Source: Streptosporangiaceae bacterium (lineage in GTDB: Bacteria > Actinomycetota > Actinomycetes > Streptosporangiales > Streptosporangiaceae). From it: DNA of 17,463 nucleotides. Under the pieces are notes generated by a model, which had not been told where the DNA came from, did no database searches, and worked only from the letters and a program-made list of their open reading frames with translations. A program made the position numbers and the translations under genes. This document shows, one piece after another, positions 1 to 6,725 of the stretch (position 1 is the stretch's first letter; each line of letters starts with the position of its first letter). Where the stretch lies: assembly GCA_030052355.1 (NCBI GenBank), contig JASIGS010000132.1:1-17463 (forward strand). Reading direction: 5' to 3'.

Positions 1-55
1 CAGGGCGCCGCGATGGCGGCCCGGTCCCGACATCGGTGACCACGCCATCGGTCAT
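1..55 (-). CDS. Possible N-terminus of a gene running off the left edge
   Basis: An ATG at 53-55 on the minus strand opens a frame without stops to the window edge, reading MTDGVVTDVGTGPPSRRP. A GTG two codons upstream (59-61) could also start it. It follows the alpha/beta hydrolase in the same direction after an 83-bp gap that contains a 7-bp inverted repeat. No Shine-Dalgarno sequence is visible. Only 18 residues can be read, so no family can be named and the frame may be non-coding. Confidence 0.35.
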   Translation of the reverse strand, partial: MTDGVVTDVGTGPPSRRP

Positions 56-92
56 GGTCACGAGATTTACGGGAACGCGTGTGGCTCGGGTC

Positions 93-118
93 TCGGCCGT
101 AACAACGTGCCCGGCCGA
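93..118. repeat. Inverted repeat between the hydrolase and the left-edge gene
   Basis: TCGGCCG (93-99) and CGGCCGA (112-118) form a perfect 7-bp stem around a 12-nt loop. It lies about 20 bp past the stop of the minus-strand hydrolase and upstream of the possible left-edge gene. It could be a terminator stem, although no U-run follows, or an operator for the next gene. The sequence alone does not decide. Confidence 0.4.
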
Positions 119-138
119 TATGAGACACGCCCCAGCGG

Positions 139-1170
139 TCAGCGCACGGCTCCGTCCAGGACGTCGCTGCTGTCGCCGGGTGCTCCGAGCGCCGGCGCCG
201 CGATGAACTCCCGCATCTCCGCGGCCACCAGGTCGGGGCGTTCCATCATCGCCACGTGGCCGGTCTTCGGCAGCACCACGACCCGGCAGTTGGCAAACGC
301 CCTTGCCGCCCGCCCGGCCAGCGACGGATCCACGAGCCGGTCGTGGCTGCCGTAGATCACCAGCGTCGGCGCGGTCACGCTGGCGGCGTCTCGCCAGAGC
401 GAGCCGGGGCCGGCCCGGGTGTACTCGGCGACCATGGCCCTGGCCGAGCCGAGCATCGCCTCGCCCGCGTAGACCAGACCGTCACGGCGGATCACCTCAG
501 AGATGGCCTCGTACCGGCGCTCGGGCTCCACCAGGCTCGGATCGGCGAATATGTCGTTGATCGTCATGTCGGCCCGGCGGGACGGCGGCAGCTGCTTGAG
601 GCGCTTCAGCACCCAGCGGCCGACTCCGGGCACCGCGACCACGGCGAGCCGGTAAGGCAGCAGCCGGGGGCGCAGGTCGGGGAGCGCGGGCGAGACCAGC
701 GTGAGGGTCGCCACCAGGTCAGGCCGGCGGGCGGCGAGCCGCGTGCAGACCGCTCCACCTAGCGAGTTGCCGACGAGGTGAACCGGGGCGTTCCCGGAAT
801 TCTCGATAAGTGCGATAACGGCCGCGGCCCGTGCGTCGACGGAGTAGTCGCCGTCGGCAGGAGCCGGCGAAAACCCGAATCCGGGGAGGTCAACAGCCAG
901 GCAGCGCAGGGGGGCCGCCACCAGGTGACCAGAAGCCGACCTGCTGAGCCGGTCCATCAGGTCGGTCCAGTTCAGCGCCGATCCGCCCAGACCGTGCACG
1001 AACACCGCAGACTGCGCGCCTGGTGGCGCGGGTGCCTTGCGCACGAAGATCTCCCCGTCGGCCAGCTCGACGAGCTCGCCTGGCCACGGCGGGGCAACCG
1101 GCGTGGGCCGACTGAAGTATCCGTCGGTTCCGGCATCGCCGGTGTCGGTTGGGGGGAGCGGATTAGTCAT
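139..1170 (-). CDS. Alpha/beta hydrolase fold protein
   Basis: A serine hydrolase of the alpha/beta fold, 343 residues from the chosen start. Visible landmarks are the oxyanion-hole segment HGLGG (59-63), the nucleophile elbow GNSLGG with Ser136, a candidate acid Asp277 in GSHDRLVD, and the catalytic His305 in TGHVAMMERP. There is no signal peptide, so it is probably cytoplasmic. The substrate cannot be told; family members include esterases, haloalkane dehalogenases, epoxide hydrolases and C-C bond hydrolases. I chose the ATG at 1168-1170 because a -10-like TACGCT lies 8 nt upstream and no Shine-Dalgarno is present, which suggests a leaderless transcript. A GTG at 1198-1200 would add ten residues. 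It lies 92 bp downstream of ku in the same direction but appears to have its own promoter. Confidence 0.9.
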   Translation of the reverse strand: MTNPLPPTDTGDAGTDGYFSRPTPVAPPWPGELVELADGEIFVRKAPAPPGAQSAVFVHGLGGSALNWTDLMDRLSRSASGHLVAAPLRCLAVDLPGFGFSPAPADGDYSVDARAAAVIALIENSGNAPVHLVGNSLGGAVCTRLAARRPDLVATLTLVSPALPDLRPRLLPYRLAVVAVPGVGRWVLKRLKQLPPSRRADMTINDIFADPSLVEPERRYEAISEVIRRDGLVYAGEAMLGSARAMVAEYTRAGPGSLWRDAASVTAPTLVIYGSHDRLVDPSLAGRAARAFANCRVVVLPKTGHVAMMERPDLVAAEMREFIAAPALGAPGDSSDVLDGAVR

Positions 1171-1178
1171 AGAGGGAT

Positions 1179-1184
1179 AGCGTA
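1179..1184 (-). promoter_or_regulatory. Predicted -10 element (TACGCT) for the first hydrolase
   Basis: On the minus strand TACGCT fits the actinobacterial TAnnnT -10 pattern and ends 8 nt before the hydrolase ATG. That places the likely transcription start on or next to the start codon. No convincing -35 hexamer is seen. The same hexamer stands 6 nt before the ferritin-like gene. Confidence 0.5.
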
Positions 1185-1262
1185 CTAGCCGGTTGCGCAC
1201 AGTTGCAGTCTGAAGACACAGGGCGTTCAGTTCGCGTTTAACTTCGCTGGTATTCCCCCGCG

Positions 1263-2261
1263 TCAGCTAGCCTTGCGCCGCCGCTGGGCGGCCGGCCTGG
1301 TCTCGTCGGCTTCGTCCTCGGCCTTCTTGGACGACTTCGCCGATCCAGACTTCGGTGCGCCAGCCTTCGGTTTGGCCGCCCTCGACGTGCCGGTTTCCGA
1401 CTTGGCGGCTTTGGCTCCGTCGGCCTTGGCTCCGTCGGCCTTGCTGCCGTCGGCCTTGGCTGCGCGCTGGCCGCCGTCCGCCTTGGCCGGACCGGCTTTG
1501 GCCGCTGCCAAGCTGGCCCGCAGGGCGTCCGCCAGGCTGGACGGGGCCTCCGCCGCCTCTGGCACCTGGGGCTCAATGACCTCGCGACCCTCGATCTTCG
1601 CGTCGATCAGCTCCTGCAGCGCCTCGCGATACCCGTCGTGGTACTCGTCGGGATCGAAGTCGACGGTCATCGACTCGATCAGCGAGCTGGCCATCTGCAG
1701 CTCTTGCGGGCGCACCTCGACGTTGTCGTCGAGGAACGGGAACGCCGGGACCCGGACCTCGTCCGGCCACAGCAGCGTCTCCAGCACCAGCACGCCGTCG
1801 CGCGAGCGCAGGATCGCCAGCGACTCGCGCTGGCGGAGGGCGACCTGGGCGATGGCGACCTTGCCCGACTGCTCGAGTGCGTCGCGGAGCAGGACGTACG
1901 CGCGAGCGCCAGGCCCTTCCGGCTCGAGGAAGTAGCTGCGGTTGAGGAGGATGGGATCGAGCTGCTCGGCCGGGGTGAACTGGACCACCTCGATGTTCTT
2001 GGTGGACGGCAGCGGAAGCTCGGCCATGTCCTCCTCGGTGAGCACGATGGTCTCGCCGTCGGGCAGCTCGTAACCCTTGGCGATGTCCTCGTACGGCACC
2101 TCTTGGTCGTCGATCGTGCAGAACCGCTTGAACCTGATCCGACCGCCGTCTTCCCTGTGCACCTGCCGGAATGCAATGTCCTTCTGCTCGGTGGCGGTGT
2201 AGAGCTTCACCGGGATCATCACCAGCCCGAAGGAAACTGCCCCCTTCCACATGCTGCGCAT
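1263..2261 (-). CDS. ku: Ku homodimer protein of non-homologous end joining
   Basis: Bacterial Ku, 332 residues, which forms a ring on broken DNA ends and recruits the ligase LigD. The N-terminus MRSMWKGAVSFGLVMIPVKLY is the hallmark opening of the Ku core beta-barrel, and the core runs to about residue 245 with family segments such as RSYFLEPEG and RSRDGVLVLETL. The last 85 or so residues are a low-complexity, Lys/Ala-rich tail with KADGA/KADGS repeats, ending in a basic cluster QRRRKAS. Such Lys-rich extensions are known from other actinobacterial Ku proteins and are linked to DNA binding. The ATG at 2259-2261 has a good purine-rich site (GGGAGAGG) just upstream. No ligD is present in the window. 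The gene is divergent from the small acidic protein at 2439. Confidence 0.97.
   Translation of the reverse strand: MRSMWKGAVSFGLVMIPVKLYTATEQKDIAFRQVHREDGGRIRFKRFCTIDDQEVPYEDIAKGYELPDGETIVLTEEDMAELPLPSTKNIEVVQFTPAEQLDPILLNRSYFLEPEGPGARAYVLLRDALEQSGKVAIAQVALRQRESLAILRSRDGVLVLETLLWPDEVRVPAFPFLDDNVEVRPQELQMASSLIESMTVDFDPDEYHDGYREALQELIDAKIEGREVIEPQVPEAAEAPSSLADALRASLAAAKAGPAKADGGQRAAKADGSKADGAKADGAKAAKSETGTSRAAKPKAGAPKSGSAKSSKKAEDEADETRPAAQRRRKAS
1411..1455 (-). repeat. 15-bp tandem repeat in the ku tail
   Basis: Three contiguous 15-bp units, TTGGCTCCGTCGGCC twice and TTGCTGCCGTCGGCC once, encode successive KADGA/KADGS pentapeptides of the Ku C-terminal extension. The first two units are identical at the nucleotide level, which suggests recent slippage expansion, always in multiples of three. 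Confidence 0.85.
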
Positions 2262-2438
2262 GGCCTCTCCCTACCCCGCCTGTCTGGGCATCTCCCCTAC
2301 CCCGCTGCTGACGTGCTACTAATACTGACCTTGATCTGCCGCGGATGTAAGTTCCCTGGCGGGTACTGATAGAAGTAGTGTTGTCCGCATTCTTTCTTTC
2401 GGCAATATGTTCGACTGAAAGCGGCGAGGAGCGCAGCT

Positions 2439-2612
2439 ATGAGCGACATGGGCCTGGAATCACCGGACGCCGACTCGGCCGAGCAGGACCAGGATGCGTT
2501 CCACGACACCGAGGACACGGAGGACTCGGTCGAGACTCCGCTCGAGGCAAATCAGGCGGACGCCGCCGAGCAGGCCCGGGACCTAGGCGTCGACGACGAG
2601 GAATACCGCTAG
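2439..2612 (+). CDS. Small acidic protein, 57 residues
   Basis: The ATG at 2439-2441 opens a 57-residue frame, MSDMGLESPDADSAEQDQDA through DLGVDDEEYR, closed by TAG at 2610-2612. It has an excellent ribosome site, GAGGAG seven nt before the ATG, and codons with G/C third positions. The product is very acidic, rich in Asp, Glu and Gln, with no Cys and no hydrophobic segment, so it is likely soluble and partly disordered. The C-terminal pattern PLEANQADAAEQ...DDEEYR resembles short actinobacterial proteins of unknown function that I recall ending in LEAD-x-ADVAEQ...DDYR, but I cannot name the family. It is divergent from ku across 177 bp and precedes the TetR gene by 104 bp. It is easily missed because of its length. 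Confidence 0.75.
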   Translation: MSDMGLESPDADSAEQDQDAFHDTEDTEDSVETPLEANQADAAEQARDLGVDDEEYR

Positions 2613-2641
2613 ACGCGGCCGCGCATCCCCCGGCAATCGGA

Positions 2642-2674
2642 CCAGCCAAGCTACTCAAGCGTAGGATTGGCTGG
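2642..2674. promoter_or_regulatory. Interrupted palindrome overlapping a -10 element, likely TetR operator
   Basis: CCAGCCAA (2642-2649) and TTGGCTGG (2667-2674) are perfect reverse complements. Inside them CTAC (2651-2654) pairs with GTAG (2661-2664). A -10-like TAGGAT (2662-2667) lies within the right half, about 50 bp before the TetR start. Location and symmetry suit an autoregulatory operator. It could instead act as a terminator for the small acidic gene 30 bp upstream, though no T-run follows. Confidence 0.5.
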
Positions 2675-2678
2675 AACA

Positions 2679-2694
2679 GCCGCGTTCCCGCGGC
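2679..2694 (+). other. Hairpin in the predicted TetR leader
   Basis: GCCGCG and CGCGGC form a perfect 6-bp stem with a TTCC tetraloop. It ends 12 nt before the GGAG ribosome site (2707-2710) used for the TTG start at 2717. It may modulate translation of the TetR gene, but no role is established. Confidence 0.35.
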
Positions 2695-2716
2695 ACAGCA
2701 TCATCCGGAGCCACAG

Positions 2717-3379
2717 TTGACCGCATCGCCACAGCCCAGGCATTCCGGCTCGCGGCTGCCGCGACCAGCCCGCCGGTTGCAGTTGCTCGGGGCCGCGCGT
2801 GACGTGTTCGTGGCCCAGGGCTACCACGCAGCCGCCATGGACGAGATCGCCGAGCGAGCCGGGGTCAGCAAGCCCGTGCTGTACCAGCACTTTCCCGGCA
2901 AGCTCGAGCTGTACCTGGCCCTGCTGGACGAGAGCGCGGACGAGCTAGTCAAGATCGTTAGCGACGCTCTCTCCTCGACGGCCGACAACAGGCAGCGGGT
3001 CCTCGCGACGTTCCAGGCGTTCTACGACTTTGTGGCCGGCACCAGTGAGGCGTTCCGGCTCGTCTTCGAGTCTGACCTGAGCAACGAGCCCGCCGTCAGG
3101 GGGCGCCTGGACAAGGCCATGAACGACTGCTCCGACATGGTCAGCCAGTTCATCCGCGAGGACGCCGGGGTCAGCAACGAAGAAGCGCACCTGCTCGGCA
3201 TGGCGCTGGTCGGAATGGCGCAGGTGAGCGCCCGGTTCTGGCTCAGCACCGACCAGGCGATACCCAAGGACGCGGCCGAACAGCTGATCGCCAGGCTCGC
3301 CTGGCGAGGCATCAGCGGCTGGCCGATGACGAACTTAGGTATGCCTGACGGTCAGGTCGCCGCCCCGGAGAGAATTTAG
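2717..3379 (+). CDS. TetR/AcrR family transcriptional regulator
   Basis: A 220-residue TetR-type repressor. The N-terminal helix-turn-helix is complete: RRLQLLGAARDVFVAQGYHA, then MDEIAERAGVSKPVLYQHF (41-59) with the recognition helix, followed by GKLELYLALLD. The C-terminal ligand domain is helical. It closely resembles, from memory, a conserved Streptomyces TetR that also sits beside DUF3107. The frame stays open upstream to 2378 but overlaps the acidic gene in another frame. I chose TTG at 2717-2719 because GGAG lies six nt before it and the conserved region begins about 12 residues later. A 33-bp interrupted palindrome upstream suggests autoregulation. The effector ligand is unknown. Confidence 0.93.
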   Translation: MTASPQPRHSGSRLPRPARRLQLLGAARDVFVAQGYHAAAMDEIAERAGVSKPVLYQHFPGKLELYLALLDESADELVKIVSDALSSTADNRQRVLATFQAFYDFVAGTSEAFRLVFESDLSNEPAVRGRLDKAMNDCSDMVSQFIREDAGVSNEEAHLLGMALVGMAQVSARFWLSTDQAIPKDAAEQLIARLAWRGISGWPMTNLGMPDGQVAAPERI

Positions 3380-3382
3380 TCA

Positions 3383-3417
3383 TCTTGGTGCCAGTGGTCT
3401 TGGTGCCGGTGGTCTTG
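3383..3417 (+). repeat. 15-bp tandem repeat between TetR and DUF3107 genes
   Basis: Two 15-bp units, TCTTGGTGCCAGTGG (3383-3397) and TCTTGGTGCCGGTGG (3398-3412), differ at one base and are followed by a partial third copy, TCTTG. They begin three bp after the TetR stop and end 20 bp before the DUF3107 start. No function is evident. They may be slippage products or part of the intercistronic leader. Confidence 0.7.
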
Positions 3418-3437
3418 CCAACACTGCGAGGAGGGCT

Positions 3438-3662
3438 GTGGAAGTCAAGATCGGGATACAGTCAGCGCCGCGCGAGCTGATACTTGAGACCGAATCCTCG
3501 CAAGAGGAACTTGAGCAGGCGCTGCGGGCCGCCCTGGCAGACGGCGGCGTCCTCGTCGTGGCGGACATCAAGGGCCGGAAGGCTGTCGTGCCCGTCGACA
3601 AGATCGCCTACCTGGAGTTCAGCAGCAGCGAGCCCCGGCGGGTCGGCTTCAGCAACCTCTGA
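3438..3662 (+). CDS. DUF3107 family protein
   Basis: A 74-residue conserved actinobacterial protein of unknown function. The whole length fits the family: MEVKIGIQSAPRELILET at the start, an acidic helix QEELEQALRAALADG, then a beta-rich part (VLVVADIKGRKAVVPVDKIAYLEF) and the typical ending RRVGFSNL. The GTG start at 3438 follows AGGAGGG with close spacing. It lies 58 bp after the TetR stop in the same direction, an arrangement I recall from Streptomyces, so the two are probably co-transcribed. The product is small and soluble, with no catalytic motif visible. No biochemical role is known to me. Confidence 0.93.
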   Translation: MEVKIGIQSAPRELILETESSQEELEQALRAALADGGVLVVADIKGRKAVVPVDKIAYLEFSSSEPRRVGFSNL

Positions 3663-3745
3663 GGCCCGGCGGCTGCGCCGCTTCCCGCCCAACGACGGCG
3701 ACCAGCCCCGACGGCAGCTTCTGGTGAGTGGATACCGGGCTACGT

Positions 3746-3751
3746 CATACT
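3746..3751 (+). promoter_or_regulatory. Candidate -10 (CATACT) for the small membrane protein
   Basis: CATACT matches TATAAT at four of six positions, and the identical hexamer is used in the predicted promoter at 16095-16100. It lies 26 nt before the GTG at 3778, leaving room for the GGGAGG ribosome site. No clear -35 is seen, so this is a weak call. Confidence 0.35.
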
Positions 3752-3777
3752 GAGCCGACCACACAGCGGGAGGCACT

Positions 3778-4038
3778 GTGGACGGCCCGCAGCAGCAGCG
3801 CACCAGATGGCGAAGCATGGGAGTCTTCGGCGCACGGTGGCGCATGCCGCTGCCACCGGGGCCGCCGCCGCATGAAAGCAAGGCCCAGAAAGAGTTCGAG
3901 CGCGAAGAAGAAGCACGCGAAGAGGCGCACTGGAGCTGGCTGCACTTGGCCACCGTGCTTCGCGTCGGCGCGGTCGTCATGGGGCTGGCCCTCGTCGCGA
4001 TCATCGTCCTGGCGGCGCTGGCACTCAGCCACCATTAG
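3778..4038 (+). CDS. Small single-pass membrane protein, 86 residues
   Basis: An 86-residue protein of unknown function. The GTG start at 3778 is preceded by GGGAGG four nt upstream. The N-terminal half is basic and Pro-rich, followed by a charged stretch (KAQKEFEREEEAREEAH, about 35-51). A C-terminal hydrophobic helix, about residues 58-83 (VLRVGAVVMGLALVAIIVLAALAL), ends at SHH. This suggests a tail-anchored or single-span topology with the N-terminus probably in the cytoplasm. No catalytic motif is visible. It follows DUF3107 by 115 bp and has its own candidate -10, so it may be transcribed separately. It ends convergently with the ferritin-like gene. Confidence 0.75.
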   Translation: MDGPQQQRTRWRSMGVFGARWRMPLPPGPPPHESKAQKEFEREEEAREEAHWSWLHLATVLRVGAVVMGLALVAIIVLAALALSHH

Positions 4039-4044
4039 CCCTGC

Positions 4045-4067
4045 ACGGGCACCCGACTGGGTCCCGT
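4045..4067. terminator. Hairpin between convergent genes
   Basis: ACGGG plus ACCC (4045-4054, one bulged C) pairs with GGGT plus CCCGT (4059-4067) around a GACT loop. This gives a nine-bp GC-rich stem centred in the 32-bp gap between the convergent membrane-protein and ferritin-like genes. There is no U-run on either strand. Position and stability fit a bidirectional terminator of the U-less kind often seen in actinobacteria. Confidence 0.6.
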
Positions 4068-4070
4068 CGG

Positions 4071-4757
4071 CTAGCTGGTTACGGCGGCCGGCTGCTCGTC
4101 CAGGCCCAGAGCCGCCATCCGTGTCGCGTGCGCGTCGGTGAGCTTGGCGAACATCCTGCCGACGTCACCGAGCTGAGTCTCGGCAGCGCCGCCGACCAGC
4201 CGCGCCAGTGGCTCCCGTTCGGCCGCTACGAGCTGGGCCTGACCCAGCGCCTCTCCCATCAGCCGTCGCGCCCACAGAGCCAGCCGGCCGGCGACGCGGG
4301 GATCGGCCGCGATGGCCTCTCGCACCCTGGTCGTTGCGAACTGCGCGTGTCCGGTGTCGGCGAGCACGGTCTGCACCAGCGTCTGCGTCGCAGGGTCAAG
4401 CAGCTGAACGACAGTGCGGTAGAAGTCGGCCGCGATGCCATCACCGACATACGCCTTGACCAGGCTTTCCAGCCAGTCTGACGGCGCCGTCCTGGTATGG
4501 AAGGCGTCGATCGGGTCCACGAAGGGCTGCATGGCGTCCTTCGGGTCGGCCTTCATCTCCTCCAGCCGCCCGCGCAGCAGCTGGAAATGCCCGAACTCGG
4601 CGACCGCCATCTCGGCCAGAGCCGTCTTGTCGGACAGCGAGATCGCCAGGGCCGCGTCCTCCGAGAGCCGGAAAAACGCGGTCAATTCTGCGTACGCGAG
4701 CAGGCCGAGCAGGTCGACCACACCCTCGCGATCACCAAGATCTTCCGCATGGCCCAT
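4071..4757 (-). CDS. Ferritin-like diiron protein (MiaE-like fold)
   Basis: A 228-residue all-helical protein of the ferritin-like superfamily, close to actinobacterial proteins annotated as ferritin-like or tRNA hydroxylase (MiaE)-like. Candidate metal ligands are Glu24 (AYAEL), Glu54 and His57 (AEFGHF, an ExxH motif), an acidic residue in GDGIAADF (Asp106 or Asp111), and Asp134 with His137 (ADTGH). The second ExxH is therefore a DxxH. This spacing fits a four-helix bundle binding two metals. Whether it hydroxylates tRNA, oxidises another substrate or stores iron cannot be told. There is no Shine-Dalgarno before the ATG at 4757. A -10-like TACGCT six nt upstream suggests a leaderless mRNA. 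It is divergent from the DEAD-box helicase. Confidence 0.82.
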   Translation of the reverse strand: MGHAEDLGDREGVVDLLGLLAYAELTAFFRLSEDAALAISLSDKTALAEMAVAEFGHFQLLRGRLEEMKADPKDAMQPFVDPIDAFHTRTAPSDWLESLVKAYVGDGIAADFYRTVVQLLDPATQTLVQTVLADTGHAQFATTRVREAIAADPRVAGRLALWARRLMGEALGQAQLVAAEREPLARLVGGAAETQLGDVGRMFAKLTDAHATRMAALGLDEQPAAVTS

Positions 4758-4763
4758 CAGCGC

Positions 4764-4769
4764 AGCGTA
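4764..4769 (-). promoter_or_regulatory. Predicted -10 element (TACGCT) for the ferritin-like gene
   Basis: TACGCT on the minus strand ends six nt before the ATG, with no ribosome site between them, so transcription probably begins at the start codon. It is the same hexamer as that before the first hydrolase. No -35 is seen at standard spacing. Confidence 0.5.
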
Positions 4770-4879
4770 ACAACAGCGGCCCAGATGCCGGGGCGCGGCT
4801 TCCCAGGTTTGTCAAGACGGCTTGCTAAACTATTGCCCGCAGGTAGATGTGCCCGTACGGAATGTGTTCGTCCCCGATC

Positions 4880-4908
4880 TTGTTACACCACGTGAGTGCG
4901 ACGATTAT
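4880..4908 (+). promoter_or_regulatory. Candidate sigma-70-type promoter of the DEAD-box helicase
   Basis: TTGTTA (4880-4885), a 17-nt spacer and GATTAT (4903-4908) form a plausible housekeeping promoter, each hexamer matching consensus at four of six positions. Transcription would start near 4915 and give an 85-nt leader before the TTG at 5000. The leader includes a short CCGC/GCGG stem. Long leaders are common for DEAD-box helicase genes, but nothing here proves regulation. Confidence 0.4.
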
Positions 4909-4999
4909 CGAGTCAGCAGCGTCGAGGTGACGTCGCCCACTTTCTTCCCCGCGAGAGAGCGGTTGCGAAGTTCGTCAGGCCGCCCGCAGGAGAAGGTAC

Positions 5000-6688
5000 T
5001 TGTTTGCCCGCCCAGGCGCGATGTGTGCCCATGGACGCGGGCCAGTGATGGAGGCGGAAGCCCTGACTAGTTATGCAGCCATGGACGACGGGTTCATGGA
5101 CGACAGCCCGGCCCTGAACCTCGCCGTGAGCGACCCCCGCGGCGACGGCAAGACGTTCCGCGACTTCGGTATCTCCGAGGGGATCTGCGCGGCGCTCGAG
5201 GCCGACGGCATCACGACCGCGTTTCCCATCCAGGCGCTGACACTGCCTATCGCCCTCGATGGTCACGACCTCATCGGCCAGGCCAGGACCGGCACCGGCA
5301 AGACCTTCGCCTTCGGCATCCCGATACTCGAGCGCCTCGGGCAGACGGCGCGCGAGCCGTCGGCGCCCGGTGCGCTCGTCGTGGTGCCGACCAGGGAGCT
5401 TGCCATCCAGGTCGCCGATGACCTGCGCACCGCAGGATCTCGGATCGGCGCCAAGATCGTAACCCTGTACGGCGGCCGGGCGTACGAGCCGCAGATCGAC
5501 GCGCTCGCGAGTGTCGACGTGGCCGTCGGTACCCCTGGCAGGCTGCTCGACCTGCACAGGCAGGGTCATCTGAAGCTAGACCGGGTCAGCGTGCTCGTCC
5601 TCGACGAGGCCGACAAGATGCTGGACCTCGGCTTCCTGCCGGATGTCGAGAGAATCCTGCGGCTCACGCCGCGGGACCGGCAGACGATGCTGTTCTCGGC
5701 AACCATGCCTGGTGAGGTCGTGACGCTGGCCAGGCGGCACCTGAACCGGCCCACGCACATCAGGGCCGAACAGCACGACGAGCCCGCACACGTCCCGAGC
5801 ACGCAGCAGCACGTGTTCCGGGCGCACCAGCTAGACAAGATCGAGGTACTCGCCCGGGTCCTGCAGGCCGAAGACCGAGGCCTGACGATCGTGTTCTGCC
5901 GCACCAAGCGGTCTGCCGACCAGGTAGCCAGGGCGCTGACGGCGAAGGGTTTCGCGGCCGCCGCCGTGCACGGCGACCTGGGCCAGAGCCAGCGTGAGCG
6001 CGCGATGCGGGCATTCAGGTCGGGCAAGGTCGACGTCCTCGTCGCTACCGACGTGGCAGCCAGGGGACTCGACGTGGATGACGTCACCCACGTGGTCAAC
6101 TACGAGTGTCCAGAGGACGAGAAGGCTTACCTCCACAGGATCGGCCGCACCGGAAGGGCCGGCCGTGAGGGGGTAGCCGTCACGTTCGTGGACTGGAACG
6201 ACCTGCCCCGCTGGAAGACGATCAACGACACGCTGAACCTCGGCTTCGCTGATCCGGTCGAGACCTACTCGACCTCGGAGCACCTGTTCTCGGCGCTCAA
6301 CATTCCGGCGGACGCCACCGGCGTGCTGCCCGCCGCACAGCGCGGCAGGCTCGGCCTCGAGGCGGAGTCGCTCGAGGACATCGGCGAGACCGGCAAGGTT
6401 CGCTCGTCGACGCGTCGGCCGGCCAGCCGGGAAGACCAGGCCCGCGAGCGTGCCCCCCGCCGCCGGACCAGGTCTGGTCAGCCAGCGGAGCGCCGCGCCA
6501 CCGAGGGTGGGCGAGACCACGCCACACCGCGAGAGCGCACCGCACCCCGAGAGCGCACCGCGCCGCGAGAGCGCAGCGGAGCCGAAGCCGACGCCGTCAA
6601 GGCTCGCCGGCGGCGGCGCAGGAGCCGGCCGTCCTCCGGTGGCAGTGACACATCGCACACCGTTCCGGACAATGCAGGCGCGCAGTAG
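5000..6688 (+). CDS. DEAD-box ATP-dependent RNA helicase
   Basis: An RNA-unwinding ATPase of superfamily 2, 562 residues from the TTG at 5000. All core motifs are present: the Q motif with Gln78 (FPIQ), motif I ARTGTGKT (95-102), PTRELA (130-135), TPGR (178-181), DEAD (202-205), SAT (233-235), then IVFCRTK, ATDVAARGLD and HRIGRTGRAG near residue 380. The last 100 or so residues are a basic, disordered tail with an imperfect TAPRER repeat and a run of Arg, as in RhlE/CsdA-type enzymes that bind structured RNA. The start is uncertain. TTG 5000 has AGGAGAAGG at good spacing, while ATG 5048 has no ribosome site but begins a more protein-like sequence. The likely roles, ribosome assembly or mRNA decay, come from the family. 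Confidence 0.96.
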   Translation: MFARPGAMCAHGRGPVMEAEALTSYAAMDDGFMDDSPALNLAVSDPRGDGKTFRDFGISEGICAALEADGITTAFPIQALTLPIALDGHDLIGQARTGTGKTFAFGIPILERLGQTAREPSAPGALVVVPTRELAIQVADDLRTAGSRIGAKIVTLYGGRAYEPQIDALASVDVAVGTPGRLLDLHRQGHLKLDRVSVLVLDEADKMLDLGFLPDVERILRLTPRDRQTMLFSATMPGEVVTLARRHLNRPTHIRAEQHDEPAHVPSTQQHVFRAHQLDKIEVLARVLQAEDRGLTIVFCRTKRSADQVARALTAKGFAAAAVHGDLGQSQRERAMRAFRSGKVDVLVATDVAARGLDVDDVTHVVNYECPEDEKAYLHRIGRTGRAGREGVAVTFVDWNDLPRWKTINDTLNLGFADPVETYSTSEHLFSALNIPADATGVLPAAQRGRLGLEAESLEDIGETGKVRSSTRRPASREDQARERAPRRRTRSGQPAERRATEGGRDHATPRERTAPRERTAPRERSGAEADAVKARRRRRRSRPSSGGSDTSHTVPDNAGAQ

Positions 6689-6725
6689 CGGTCGTCTCAC
6701 GTCGCGTCCCGCCGCCGGTTCGCTG

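Noticed and set aside
2270..2305. Second copy of the GGGGTAGGG(G)AGA motif upstream of ku as an upstream reading frame
   Set aside because: An ATG follows GGGGAG with zero spacing and opens only six codons, so initiation is implausible. The duplication of the purine motif itself is real but short.
2378..2716. Upstream extension of the first TetR frame
   Set aside because: It overlaps the 57-residue gene out of frame and is Arg/Gly/Pro-rich. TTG 2717 has a proper ribosome site next to the conserved region.
3663..3690. GCGGC-TGC-GCCGC stem after DUF3107 as a terminator
   Set aside because: It has only five base pairs with a three-base loop and no T-run, common by chance at this GC content.
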